Assembly: GCA_007922195.1 (NCBI GenBank)
Contig: ML682220.1
Span: 124,001-188,000, forward strand
Reading direction: 5' to 3'
DNA from: Podocnemis expansa
Lineage: Eukaryota; Chordata; Testudines; Podocnemididae
DNA: 64,000 bases
The notes under the pieces were generated by a model. The model was not told the origin of the DNA, did no database searches, and saw only the letters and a list, made by a program, of their open reading frames with translations. Numbering within the stretch: the first letter of the stretch is position 1; every line of letters begins with the position of its first letter. Made by a program: the position numbers and the translations under genes. This document shows, piece by piece, positions 1 to 11,262 of this stretch.

Positions 1-1850
1 CTACTAACTTCAATAAGGTGTCATGCGGGGTCAGGGTCTGCACACAGAGCAGCTTGCAGGATTGGTGTCTGAATTACGTTTAGTGAGGGGAGATGATAAA
101 AGACAGGAGGAAGCGTGGGTTATTGAGAACTGGGGCTAAATAACACCTTATTCACTATTTTCTCCATTTTCAGTTTTGCTCTAAAAATTTCTAAAATACG
201 AAGAGTTCTCACTGATGGGTCTTCTTTTCATGTTTACCTTTGCTGCTTCATTTCTTGGTCCACCAAATCCAGCAGTGCCCACTTCTCCTTAATGAATAGA
301 GCATTTTATTTAAAATCACCAGCTTTTTCTGAGTGTGCTGTCCTTTATTATTGTTTATATTTTATTTTAGTTGGCAGTGCAGCAACCTGAGAGCCTAGGA
401 GGTCAGAAGTGATGAATTACAGGCAGCCGATTGCCAGGGTGTAAGGAACTGCCCCCAAACAGACATGCCTAGTGTCCCTGAACAAGGGAGCATAATTCCT
501 CCCATCTGTGGGAACTGGAACCTTAAAAGAGGTCAAGGAGGGGTAGGGTGAATGCTAGAACTTGACTCTGACACATCAACCAACAAAACTGTCTAGGTGT
601 GGAAGGGGAAAACATGCTGCACTGTCTCTAAGACTGTCTGAAGTGGACAGGGCCAGGGAAAGAAGAAATAGTTGAAATAACCTTCAGCCTACCTTACATG
701 ATTTTATGGGACCAGCAAACTGCATCCAAAATTGTAGAACAAAAGTGGCTTAAAGCTACCAGTCCTGAGCTGTGTCAGGTGCACAAAGAGTAGACTCAAG
801 GATCTGACCCATGCAATTTTGGTGTATCTGTCAAGAGGCATGCACATCTATAGCTGTGTATAAATAACCAAACTGCTCATTTTTAAGATGCCTTACCATC
901 CTATTACATTAAAATAAAAGAATTTAAGCATCTTATTTACTTCATTTTAGATGTGGTTTCTCTTCTCTTTAATCAGTCAGTTCATCTTTCATTTATAGTT
1001 GGATTTACAGACAATTTCAATTTCTGGGCCTAATACCATGCACTAATATGTTTCAGCATTTAGAATATAAGCACATAAGGGAGTGTTAAATCTTAATTTG
1101 AAATATACAAGTGTTTCTCAGATTTTTTTAAATTGCTTTTTAAAATGTCTAAATTTTGACCCAAATTTGATGTGACAGTATGCTTGCAAACTCTTCTAGA
1201 AATAATAATTCAGCTTCATTTTGAACTACAAGCTCTTCACTGAAGAGGCCCAGTTCATACCCATAGCAATGATGTTTAAAACAGAATCCTGTCATAAACA
1301 AAGCATTCATAGCATATCAATTATGGTAGGGCAAGGTCTGTTCTCAGTTCTACCACCTTACAGCAAAACATTGGCATCATTCTGATCTGCAAAGAAAGCA
1401 AAATTATTTTAACTGTTCTAGAGCAAAGCCATATAGAAAGATGACAGAGAGTTAATAGTTTTTAGACTATTAACTAGAGGTCCCATTTCTACATTTTTGT
1501 AAACAGCTTTATGGAGTTGTGCCCCGAATTCATACCACTCTCAGGAGCTTACTTATCACAGCTGTTTAATCTTCTTTAAGAGTTCTGAAGTACCATTGAA
1601 GCTGCACTCCAAAGTCTTAATAAAGTGTACATAAAGTTTACTAAAATCCATGCATACAACTCCTACTCAATGCAAGGGCTTGATCCTGCAGCCCTTCTTG
1701 TGACACTTGCCTGAAAAAGGACTTTAGGAATTACTAGTTCTCATCAGAGACATGATCCCAGCAATTAGAAGTCCAGGAAATCTAGTATCAGTACCAGGAG
1801 CATTGGTTGAAACTATAGTAATTCTATATTTTTATTCAGACAAATAAATT
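1..1850. other. Intergenic, nothing recognised
   Basis: AT-rich single-copy-looking sequence on both strands. I find no open frame with a recognisable domain, no structural RNA and no repeat with clear ends. It lies far downstream of the collagen gene's 3' end. Confidence 0.5.
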
Positions 1851-1861
1851 AACATGATTTG

Positions 1862-2580
1862 CTGAGGATGAGTCAACATGGCTTTTGTAAAGGGAAAAAA
1901 AGCTTTGCAAATCTTTTCGAATTCTTTGAATGGGTCAAACAACTATTGGACAAAGCTTACCAAGTGGATACAAGTACCAGAGGGTTGGCCATGGTACTCT
2001 ATTTCAGAAAAAACATGGTAATTTCCCTCCCACGCACACACACCTTTTATTTTTAACATTCTCACCTCCTCATCTATTGTTCCAGACTGTTTGAATCAAA
2101 ACAACTTGTTTGGTTTGCTATAAAGACGGAACCTTCCTTGTGACTCCCTCTTCTCTTCATGTGTATATTCACCTAACATACTACATTCTCCATTTAATGA
2201 ATCTAATTAAGTGGGATTATGCTTACGAAAACTCATGCAATAAATAAATTCATTAGTTTTTAAAAGCATCACGGAACTTTTTTCCTCCAAGTGGATATAG
2301 TAAGTTTACACTTCCAGAAAGCTTGTGACAAGGTCCCTCACCAAAGGCTCTTAAGCAAAGTAAGAGATCATGAGATAAGAGGGAAGGGCCTCTCATGGAT
2401 CAGAAACTGGTTTAAAAAAAATAGGAAACAAAGGGTAGGAATAAATGGTCAGTTTTCAGAATGGAAAGAGGTAAATAGTGGCCTCACCCACAGATCTGTA
2501 CTGGGGTCAGTGCTGTTCAGTCAACATACCAAAAATGACCTGGAAATATGCGTAAACCGTGAAGTGACAACATTTGTAGA
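1862..2580 (+). mobile_element. CR1-like LINE, reverse transcriptase fragment
   Basis: Two blocks of non-LTR reverse transcriptase read on the plus strand. Near 1870 a peptide beginning SQHGFCKGK matches the conserved 'QHGF.kg..' block. From 2291 to 2580 the motifs FQKACDKVPHQRLLSKV, LSWIRNWFK, RVGINGQFSEWKEVNSG and SVLGSVLF follow in order, as in the palm of CR1/L2-type enzymes. The catalytic D of the first block is replaced (HFQKA instead of DF.KA) and the frame is broken by non-homologous sequence at 2056-2280. A hAT element interrupts the copy at 2581; it resumes at 3322. Decayed and non-functional. Confidence 0.85.
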
Positions 2581-3321
2581 CAGGGGTTAAAGTAGACCAG
2601 AACATAGTGGAACGGCATTCCGGGGCCCCTAAAAATAGAAAATGGAGCCACAATGATGTATTCCAGGGCCAAGCTTTTAAAAATAGCAGGCACTGGAATG
2701 CAGCATTCTAGCTCCATTGTCTATTTTTAAGGGCCTGCCAAACGCTGAGCCCCTAAAAATACCAGGCCCCAGAACACCATTCTGGCATGTTCCAGCAGGG
2801 CAGGGAGCTGCCTCAGGCTGGGAGATTTTAAGTGTCCTGCCCTGCGTCTGCTGTCGCTGGAGCCTCAGCCTGGGGCAGGGCAGTTCCCTACCGGCTGGAA
2901 GACCGTCTTCCAGCCAAGTAGTGGATGCGGCAGTCAGCTGTCATGGTGGCAAGAAAAGGGAGCCCTGGAGGAGGGAGGGTTTTGGGGACAGGTGAGCTGG
3001 CATGTCAGGGAAAGGGTGCAGGGAAAGGGGTCATCCCAAGTCAGTGGGGGAAAATGGCATGGCATGGAGGGGAGCTGGGAAGGGTTGGGGGATCAGTGGC
3101 AAGACAGAGGGTTCAGGAGGGGGTAGGGGAAAGGTTCAGAGGACCAGCGGCAAGATAGGGGACATGGGCAATAGCTGGGTGGGAGGAGCAGTAGCTGGGG
3201 TGATGGGGCAGGCATTTGGGGGCCAGCAGCTGGGGTGGATGAAAGGGGCCCAGACCTGCAGGAAGGGGGCCTGGAAATTTAGGAGGGTTCTGGGGCCCAT
3301 CAAATTATACTTTAACCCCTG
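2581..3321. mobile_element. Non-autonomous hAT element, 741 bp
   Basis: The ends are perfect 14-bp terminal inverted repeats, CAGGGGTTAAAGTA and TACTTTAACCCCTG. They are flanked by a perfect 8-bp direct duplication TTTGTAGA at 2573-2580 and 3322-3329. An 8-bp duplication with CAG...CTG ends is diagnostic of the hAT superfamily. The interior is GC-rich and starts with a snap-back region (repeated GGAATGC/GCATTC blocks near 2610-2715). No transposase is encoded; open frames inside are chance GC-rich frames. It sits within a LINE, so it is younger than the LINE. A related copy lies at 61467-62228. Confidence 0.93.
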
Positions 3322-3329
3322 TTTGTAGA

Positions 3330-3980
3330 CAATTCAAAATTACTCAATTCCAAAACCATACGCTGAAGAATTATAAAGGCATCTAGCAAAACTGAGTGAC
3401 TGGGCAACAGAATGGCAAATGAAATTTAGTCTTGATAAGTGCAAAATAATGCATAGTGGAAAACATAATCCTAAATATATAAACAAAAGAATATGGTCTA
3501 AATTAACTGTTATCACCCAAGAAAGAGCTCTTGGAGTCATTATGGATAGCTCTCTGAAAACTGCAGGTTCCAAAGGGGTAGCCTTGTTAGTCTAGTTCAG
3601 CAAAACAAACAAGGAGTCCTCTGGCACTTTTAAGGACTAACAAATTTATTTATCACTTGAGGTTTTGTGGGATGATGCTTTGAAGAAAAAAAACTTCAGC
3701 GGCAGTCAAAAAAACTAACAAGGTGAGGAAAAGGTTAGAAAATAAGACAGTAAATATAATACTTCCACAAAAAGGCATGGCATGCCCACAGCTTGTATAC
3801 TGCATACAGATCTGGTCACCCCATCTCAGAAAACATACTCTGGCATTAGAAAAAGTACAGAAAAGGAAAGAAAAAATGATTAGGGGCCATGAAACAGCTT
3901 TCATATGAGGAGAGTTTAAAAAACAAAACCTGGGTCTTTTCAGCTTGGAAAATAGAGGACTAAAGACTAATAAAGGACTA
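3330..3980 (+). mobile_element. CR1-like LINE, 3' part of reverse transcriptase
   Basis: Continuation of the LINE interrupted by the hAT element. Around 3390-3560 the frame reads KLSDWATEWQMKFSLDKCK followed by an ERALGVIMDSSLKT block, typical of the thumb region of CR1-type reverse transcriptases. It resumes at about 3712 with LVYCIQIWSPHLRKHTLALEKVQ, the usual 'leYcvQ.WsP...kd...lE.vQrr' block. A Penelope 3'-end fragment (3566-3690) is inserted between the two. Stops and shifts show decay. Confidence 0.85.
3566..3690 (-). mobile_element. Penelope-like element 3'-end fragment
   Basis: It reads on the plus strand from GTTCCAAAGGGGTAGCC through GTTAGTCTAGTTCAGC, GGAGTCCTCTGGCAC and GACTAACAAATTTATT. 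This is the reverse complement of the 3' terminus of the Penelope-like copy ending near 10450. Other copies of this end occur at 4618, 9082, 10340, 30075 and 56410. The fragment splits a LINE. Confidence 0.7.
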
Positions 3981-4617
3981 AAATAGAGGACTGTTTTTTG
4001 GGGTTTTTGTTCCCCCCTCCAATTTACTGCTTTGACAGTGGAGACACAGGCTGCAGAAGGTTGAGAAAAGCAGCATTTTGTTGAACTTCACTGTCAGTGT
4101 AGACGGGCTATGCCAGTATAAGGACACACCTAAGTATTTCACTGCAAGCTGTGCACCTGCAATTTTTTGTTCAAGCATATGTGGAGATTATCTAAACTGA
4201 CATTGTTTTGGGACTAAGTTTGAATTGGCAATGTCACGGTAAACATTTTTAAACAAATATTTCTTCATTTATTTAATTTACCACTGTTCAAGGTTACTAA
4301 AATGAAAGAAACTTTAAAATCCAATTTAATTCCCTCTCTTCATGCTGTTTGTTTCCAACTTGATTGTCATTGCCCAACCAGAAAAAATGAAATGTGGTCA
4401 CTTTCAATTTTATGTTTTAGTCTGTTTCATTTTAAGGGTCTCCATGCTATTAAGAAACAATCATGCTAGTATTGTTGCTGGTTTTAGGTTTGCAAAAGTT
4501 CTTCTAAAAAATTCTCTAGATTGGCCCAAGTCTGATACCATAGTGTCCCATAAACAAATTCCACTGGTTAGTTGTGTTAGGCTCTATGCAGTAAAAACAA
4601 TGAGAATCATTTGGGAC

Positions 4618-4770
4618 CTGAAAGACTGACAAATTTCTTTGGGCATAAACTTTTGTGGGTTACAACCCACTTCATCAGATGCACCTAACGAAGTGGGTTG
4701 AAATCCATGGAATCTTATGCCCGAAAAAATTAGTTAGTTTTTAAGGTGCCACAGGACTATCATTGCTTTT
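4618..4770. mobile_element. Fold-back pair of Penelope 3'-end fragments
   Basis: Left arm: GACTGACAAATTTCTTTGGG, then the CATAAACTTTTGTGGGTTAC block ending at CATCAGATGCA. Right arm: the inverted sequence from AACGAAGTGGGTTG to AGTTTTTAAGGTGCCACAGG. The two arms pair over roughly 60 bp. Penelope-like elements often insert as inverted, 5'-truncated pairs, so one insertion event is the likely origin. Confidence 0.6.
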
Positions 4771-4779
4771 CTATTAACA

Positions 4780-5275
4780 AAATTATTTCTTAGCTATAAC
4801 CGCCCCTTAGTTCCACTTTAGTGTACCATGCACCAGTTAGGATTTCCATGGAGCTCTTCTTACAGTATTAGGACCAGTTCTTCCCAATTTGTATAGTCAA
4901 ATATGACCTGTTATGTTATGGAGACTAAGCACATCAGAAAAGCAAGTAGGTTCTGACTCTCACTCTATGTACTGCAATAATTTGAAAATAAACATATTCC
5001 AACTAGATTGGATTCACTTATCAAAATAATTTATAATGTAGGAAAGCTTCTACAGTAGACCTGTTATGGATATGAAGGATAACTGGTGGCCTGGTGCTCT
5101 TCTTTGACCATATGAAACAAGACAAAATGAATGTCTGTTAGCAATCTCTTGGACACTAGTCAGTTCTCATGTTTAAATTCCATTAAGAGCAGACTACTTC
5201 CCTAAACTGTTTTAGATAAAATGCCTATTCACACAGTGCATTATAATTTACATCAATAACTGTACATACGGGAAT
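4780..5275. other. Intergenic, nothing recognised
   Basis: AT-rich sequence without convincing open frames or repeat ends. Confidence 0.4.
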
Positions 5276-5279
5276 GACT

Positions 5280-6226
5280 GGCTATGTCTACACTGGGGGC
5301 GGGGGCCTAGACGTCAACTTAACAAGGTCAAATTTAAGTCAACCTTGTTAAGTTCACTTAAGGGTATATCTGTGTGGACAGGGATCAGGCATACATAGGG
5401 CGCCCCTCCTCCCACCCCGCCTCCAGTCTGGATTGGGTACCCTGAGCCCAATGGCTCCAGGGGCCAATCTGGACCAGGGCCTGATCTGGCTCCTGCCCTC
5501 TAGGGAGGTGCTGGGAGGTGGGTCCCACTCCCAGCCTCTCTCTGCCAGTGGCAGAGCCAGCAAAGAGGGGCTAGGAGCCTGACCTGGCTCCCCCTCTTCA
5601 GGGGCGTAGAGCCGGCTCCTGCCAGCCCTAACAAGTGATCCATGGCCAAATTTGCCCCCCATCACTTATCAGGGCAGGAGGCTCCAGAGCCTGGTCAATT
5701 TCACAGAAGTGAAATTGACCAGGCTACCCAGTGGCTGGACTCTGCAGCCTGGTCAATTTCACTTCTGTGAAGAGCCTTCTGCCCTAACAATGGGGGGGGG
5801 GGTAAATTTGGCCCTGGGTCACTTGTCACTTCAGCAGGAGCCAGCTCCAATGCCCCCACCCCCCACACCACCATGGAGAGGAGCTGGGAGTGATGGCAAC
5901 CCCCCCCCCAGCTCCTTTCCACAGGTGGCGGGAAGGCAAAAAGCAACTAGGAGCCTGACCTGGCTCCAAGTCCCTCTCCATAGTCAGGGGCCAGAGCCAG
6001 CATCTCCCCTGGCCCCAGCCCAATCACACCTAGGGGCAGAGAATAGGGCAGGGCCTGCCCTGTAAAGTCAGCTGACAAGCTTAAGCTGATTTACAGGGCA
6101 GGAGTTACTAAATCAACTTAAGCACTTGCTTAAATCAATTTAATGATTTCTAAATATAGACAGGGCTTTATTTATGTCAACTTAAGGGCCCTTAAGTTGA
6201 CTTTAAGCTGCAGTGCAGACGTAGCC
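5280..6226. mobile_element. Non-autonomous TIR element ('GGCTATGTCTACACTG' type), 947 bp
   Basis: It begins GGCTATGTCTACACTG and ends CAGTGCAGACGTAGCC, imperfect inverted repeats of each other (13 of 16 positions). Both sides are flanked by the trinucleotide ACT (5277-5279 and 6227-6229), read as a 3-bp target duplication. The outer 100 bp at each end are AT-rich with TTAAGT/ACTTAA palindromes, while the core (5380-6060) is strongly GC-rich. A 3-bp duplication suggests the PIF/Harbinger group, but no transposase is present. Relatives with similar ends lie at 8454-9551, 38180-38646 and 48743-49036. Confidence 0.7.
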
Positions 6227-6229
6227 ACT

Positions 6230-7630
6230 GAGAGCAAACCAAATGTAAAAATTATGGCTATTTCAAAATCTTACAAAAAACCCACGTTTATGTTGGTGCT
6301 TCTGACATATACAGTAACACTCCAAAGCTAGGAACAGGCCAAATACCTTTGTTAATTTTGATGGGTGTCTTTCAATAATTCATTTTTCATGATTCCAAGA
6401 AGGAGCTGGGAAACTGATTGAACTTGGCTAACTTTTGATTTGAAGGCTATAACCCGTGATGAGACATCATCCTTATTGCCCAGTGCCATTTTGAAATGTT
6501 ACTTTGAAAGTACATTCTTGGTTTAAATACAAGGGTGCTGTTATCAACAACACATTTTTTAGCAGTGTACGCAGGGTTACCAACCCCTTACCAGGAATTA
6601 GAAATTAAACTTAAGTTATAAATAAAAAGCTCTAGGAACATGTCCAAATAAATTGACAATCCTAACTGTATGCACAAAGTTGTATTAAGAAAAAATTCTT
6701 TCACTAAATCAAGTCCAATGTTTTTTGAAAAGTTTACTTTGCTATAACTGTTGTTTACTCTGAACAAGTCTCTTCTACTGTGCCATGAGAAGCACTAAAT
6801 CATTGGGGCCTGGTCTACAGCAGTACAATAAATGTGTTTACAAGATGTTTTGGCAGTACTCCCCAAGATATTTCCCAGAATGCACGAGGACAGGTTCCAG
6901 TCCAGTTAGTCTTATTGTCTTTGCCATTAACTTCTGCACACACACACACATGCACAAACCCAAGACAAAGAAAAAAAACCACCAACCACCATACCCATAC
7001 CAACAACACACACATTGATGTGAATTTTTGTCTCTGCAGTCACCGGAAAGAGTTGGAATGGTAACTCAGGAAGGTGGAGAAAGCTTCAGACTTTAAACTA
7101 AAGAAAATGCAAAATATTTGCTGTAATGTATCGATTTGAAGGCAAATTTCAAAAGATAGAATCCTGTGTATATGCTGGTAACAATATATTTGGGTCACAA
7201 GCATTATGTTCTTCTCATTTTTTGTAATTTCATTGTTTAGGAAACTTCAGAATGGCTCCTGCTTTCTCATCTACACTATCCACAGGATTAAATTCAGCCT
7301 TGTGCTGAGAACCAGCACAAGGCCTGTGTTTTACGCCTCGTTTTGAAGACTTAAGTGAGAACCCACTGAGGTTTTGAAGACTACTTAAATCAGTATGGAT
7401 TATTCATGGGAATGTGAGTTATACAATTGGGCCTAAGCACCCAAGGACATAGATCCGCAGTTCCAATTCTCACGCACTGTGGTTCAGGTTTTTCCTTTCA
7501 AACTTATTTTCTCTCATTCTCTTGATTCTGAATTGTAAGTCACTCATGCCAGCAATTCATACGCAACAGCTGATCAGGCGCAGAGCATTCTCCTGGCATC
7601 AGATGTTGTTGGTAGTGGCACTGTTTTTTC
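6230..7630. other. Intergenic, short CA-rich tract only
   Basis: No gene-like frame. A short CA-rich stretch (about 6937-6950) is followed by A/C-rich sequence up to about 7012. Nothing else is identifiable. Confidence 0.4.
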
Positions 7631-7631
7631 A

Positions 7632-8190
7632 GAGGCTATGCCCACACTTACACACTTACTTCGATTTAAGTAAAATTGAAATAAGCTAATTTGAAATAAA
7701 GTCCTTAATTCGATTTAACTTAAATTGAATTAAGTGAAAACACCAAATCAAAATAGCAAGTCCAGACACCGGACTTGCTAGTTCAATTTCGGAGAGGGGC
7801 ACCCTGGGAGGTGTGGCAACATGGCCCCCTGGCATGGCCATGTTGCCACCCAATCCCCTGCCTGGCTCTCTCCTGGAGAGCCAGGCAGGGCAAAAAAGCC
7901 CCCAGGGAAGGGATTCCCCCCGTGCCCTGCATCTCCAGCTGCTGGCATAGCAGCTGGGGAGGGACCATAGGGCACCCAACTTCCCCAGACAGCTGTGGGG
8001 CAGCGCAGGCAGGAAGCGCACGCCCCCTCTCCCCCAGCTTTGCAGCAGCTGCGGGGCAGAGTGGACAGGAAGCGCACACCCCCAGTCTACTCCCCAGCTG
8101 GCCTGGCAGCCGGTCGGGGAACTGGCACCCCACGCTACTGCAGCTTGCTGGCGGTGGGCCCAGCCGCCAGATAGGGAGCTGGTATTTCAT
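7632..8190. mobile_element. Probable TIR element of the TCTACACT/CCCACACTT group
   Basis: The left end reads GGCTATGCCCACACTTACAC, then an AT-rich segment with ATTCGATTTAA and TTAAATTGAATTAAG palindromes, then an abrupt GC-rich core from about 7795. This is the same layout as the element at 5280-6226. I cannot fix the right end, so the 3' limit is approximate. Overlapping GC-rich open frames on both strands are chance frames. Confidence 0.4.
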
Positions 8191-8453
8191 ACGCTTTTCT
8201 ATTTTGCCAGGACTTTAATGACAAACACCTTCGGGATCCCTGTCAAGCATTCTTAAAAAATACACTACCCAACTGAGTAAGTGACTAAACGGTTTGACAA
8301 AGCCAGGCGGGTTTGCAGATATTTACCTTTACAGGACAAGCCCAACAAGAAAAACAAGAGAACACCACTGGTCATCAGCTAGAACACCCAAGTCAAACTT
8401 CTGCAGCACCTCATCAAGTGTCTATTGCCTAGCCTATAAGATGAGCCCTCACT

Positions 8454-9551
8454 AGGTATGTCTACACTATGGATTAAAGTCGACTTAAAGCCCCTGAAGT
8501 TGACTTAAACAAAGCCCTGGCCACATTGAGAAGGTATGAAGTCGACTTAAGCATTTGCTTAAGTCAGGTTAATAACTCTCACATGTAAAGTCAACCGAGC
8601 AGTTAAGACGACTTTACTAAATTGACTTAAGCCAATGCAGCCCCAGAGTTGGCTTAAGTTGAATTAATTGGCCTCCTAGCCATCTGAAACATGGGGATGG
8701 TAGCTGGAAAGAAGGCACAACACAGTTGGAAGCGTTCCCAGCTGTGTGCAACACAGCTATACCCCCATGTCTTAGCCCCAGCCCCACAGCCCTGCATCCT
8801 AGCACTACAGCCCACATTGCCTTCCCCCAACATAATCCAGCATCTGTCCCCTTCTCCAGCCTTACCCCCTGTGTCTCTCTTCCCTTCCCTGGCCTGAACC
8901 CACGTGTTTCTCTCCCCTTCTCTAGCCCAACCCCGTGTGTCTCCCCAACTTCTCCAGCCCAACCCCACATATGTCTCCCCCCTGGTCTTCTCCAGCTGGA
9001 CCCTGCACCTCCCTCACTTCTCAGCCTGGCCCCACCTGTCTCTCCTCTTCTCAGCCTGACATCCCTGATATTGTTGTGAAATAAACAAGGACTCCTGTGG
9101 CACTTTTTAAGACTAACAAATTTATGAGCTTTAATGGGAGAGACATGAGCTTTCATGGGAGAAAATCCCACTTTGTCAGACACTTTGAAGATGGGGGAAC
9201 TTACACAATGGGAGGAAAATAAATGCAGGGGGATATAAGACATGGGATCAGGTCACACTATAACAGTAAATCAAAGCAGTTGTTAAGATTCAAACACTGG
9301 GAAACAGCACATAGGGAAAGAAAGAAGTTGCTATTTCTTTTAGATTAGATTGTGTGAAAGCAGGATTAAATCATGACTATGGATTTTTTTCCCTTTACAG
9401 CAGATGATTTGACTTCACCTTCCTCTATGTGCTGTTTTCCAATGTTTGAATCGTAACTGCTGCACCCTGCCCCTGCACTGGCAGCAAGGGCATCAGTGTG
9501 CTGGGGTCGCCAGGGCATGACTTAACTGAGCCCTGTAGTCTAGATGTAGCT
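8454..9551. mobile_element. TIR element (TCTACACT type) with nested Penelope fragment
   Basis: The left end AGGTATGTCTACACTATGG and right end TGTAGTCTAGATGTAGCT are inverted relatives, and each is flanked by ACT (8451-8453, 9552-9554). TTAAGTCGACTTAA-type palindromes occur near both ends. From about 9082 to 9470 a Penelope 3'-end sequence in minus orientation (AAGGACTCCTGTGGCAC, then GACTAACAAATTTATGAGC) interrupts it. That segment contains a fold-back with arms near 9277-9322 and 9418-9463. Confidence 0.5.
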
Positions 9552-9579
9552 ACTCCCTCAAGGCTTGGGTGGTAGGCTT

Positions 9580-10227
9580 CTCCTTGCTTACAGATAGCCC
9601 CACAAACATAAGCAGATGCTCACCAGCAACTATACAACATGCATCAGAAACATAAGGGAGACACATACCCCTTCAACAAACCCTATTGCCAACTCTGCCC
9701 ACATATCCACTCAAAATGACACCATCATAGGACCTAACCAAAACAGCTACACCACCAGGTACTCATTCACCTGCTCATCCACCAACATGATATATGCCAT
9801 CATGTGCCAGCAATGCCCCTTCCTCTCTTACATTGGACAAAGTAGACTGCCTCTGTTCGAAAGAATAAATGGACACAAATCAGATATCAGGAATGGCAAC
9901 ATTCAAAAACCAATAGGGAAACACATCAACTTCCATGTACATTCAGTGAAAGACAGGTCAGTTACAGTGCTGCAACAGAACAACTTCCAATCAGAGCTTC
10001 AAAGGGAACTGCAGAGTTAGAATTCATATGCAAATTTGATACCATTACATTGGGCCTGAACAGAGATTTGAACTGGCTCACTCATTGCAAAAGGTGATCT
10101 TTTCCTTTTTTAACCTTCCCAGTTTTTTATCTGTTGTTTGACACTGAATCCAAACAAGTCGCCTGGTTTACTGAACTGACCTTCTGACTTACCCTTCTCT
10201 GCATTTATACATCCCCTTTTATACTGT

Positions 10228-10323
<96 letters not shown>

Positions 10324-10450
10324 TGAAATAGGATTCTACCCACAAAAGCACATGTGATAAATTAATTTGTTAGTCTTTAAAAAAGAGCTTTAAAAGGCGT
10401 CTTTGTTTGCTTTGCTGAACTAGACTAACAGGTTAGCCCTTTGGAATTGA
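9580..10450 (+). mobile_element. Penelope-like retroelement, GIY-YIG endonuclease and 3' end
   Basis: A 134-codon plus frame (9616-10020) carries the C-terminal endonuclease of Penelope-like elements. It shows SSTNMIYAIMCQQCP, LSYIGQSRLPLFERINGHKS and the later IGKHINFH. These correspond to the 'iY.i.C..Cp..YIGeT.r.lr.Ri..H' GIY-YIG block and its C-terminal H. Just upstream the paired-cysteine block YCQLCPHI is in another frame, so the copy is frameshifted. The 3' UTR holds a (TG)n/(AG)n tract and ends with GATAAATTAATTTGTTAGTC and a terminus ending GTTAGCCCTTTGGAA. The reverse transcriptase is missing, so this is a 5'-truncated dead copy. A reverse transcriptase piece of a related element lies at 31040-31490. 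Confidence 0.85.
10231..10322. repeat. (TG)n followed by (AG)n microsatellite
   Basis: Uninterrupted TG dinucleotides run to about 10300, then AG dinucleotides to 10322. The tract lies inside the 3' untranslated part of the Penelope-like copy and is probably derived from its own 3' UTR. Confidence 0.95.
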
Positions 10451-10879
10451 TGTATATGAACTTTCAAATCATTGTATGTAGATGATTGCTTTAATCCTTT
10501 AATAGTTCCCATTTAGTTTGTTTCTTTCCTTGTATAATAAACCTTTAGTTTTAGTTAATAAAGGATTGCCTGACAACATAGTACTGTCGGTAAGATCTAA
10601 ACTTATATTGATCTGATAATGTGGTTCATCCTTTGGGAGATGGGAGAACCCTTTTGGTAAAGAACATGGAGTTTTAAGCAACTTACCTCTTTACTAGAGC
10701 CAGTGGCTAACTGGGGGCCAGAGACTGAAATGCAGTAAATGGGCCTGAGTGTACTTTTGTTTTAGTTTCTTGATAACCAGTATGGGGAATCAGGACCATT
10801 GTTTTGACTGGGTGATAAATCTGATTTCAGGTCACCCACCAATGCTGGCAGAATTTTCTGTCCTTTTTTGCAGCCTGCC

Positions 10880-11262
10880 CTGAGCTTGGTATTTTCCTAT
10901 GGCTACCCTAGGAATAGATGGGTCACAAAAAGTATGTAGCTATATAAATAGGAAGAAAACAAAGAAGGAAGAAGTGGAACTGCTAAACACCGAAGATGTG
11001 ATGGAAGTTAAGGATAATCTAGGTATGGCCAAATATCTAAACAAATACTTTGCCTCCATTTGTAATGATGAGCTTGGGAACAACGGTAGGCAGGCAAAAG
11101 GTAGGAATGTGCTAATAAAAGTTTGCAAGTGGTACAAATGGAGGAGGTGTTACCAATATAGAGAATGATTTGGATATTATAAAGGAAGATCTGGATGACC
11201 TTGTAAACTGGAATAACAGGAATATGATGAAATTTAATAGAGAAAAGAGCAAGGTATCAGTA
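10880..11262 (+). mobile_element. CR1-like LINE, endonuclease/RT linker fragment
   Basis: The plus frame from 10899 reads VCSYINRKKTKKEEVELLN, then AKYLNKYFASICN. This matches the region between endonuclease and reverse transcriptase of CR1-type LINEs ('f..yi..K.k.ke.v..L....g......ekae.lN.yFaSvF'). A further block LDDLVNWNNRNMMKFNREKS belongs to the RT thumb region. The stretch between them is missing, so the copy is internally deleted. It is interrupted by the LTR-like insertion that follows and resumes at about 12086. Confidence 0.8.

Noticed and set aside
2717..3328. Overlapping GC-rich frames of 77-108 codons
   Set aside because: They lie inside a hAT MITE, use glycine/arginine-rich composition and show no domain.
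5354..6065. GC-rich frames on both strands (up to 137 codons)
   Set aside because: They are in the GC-rich core of a TIR element; frames open on both strands together indicate composition, not coding.
7686..9243. Several 100-208 codon frames
   Set aside because: Same reason: GC-rich transposon cores with repeated blocks, no conserved motif.
10231..10322. CRISPR-like or regulatory repeat
   Set aside because: A plain dinucleotide microsatellite in a retroelement UTR.
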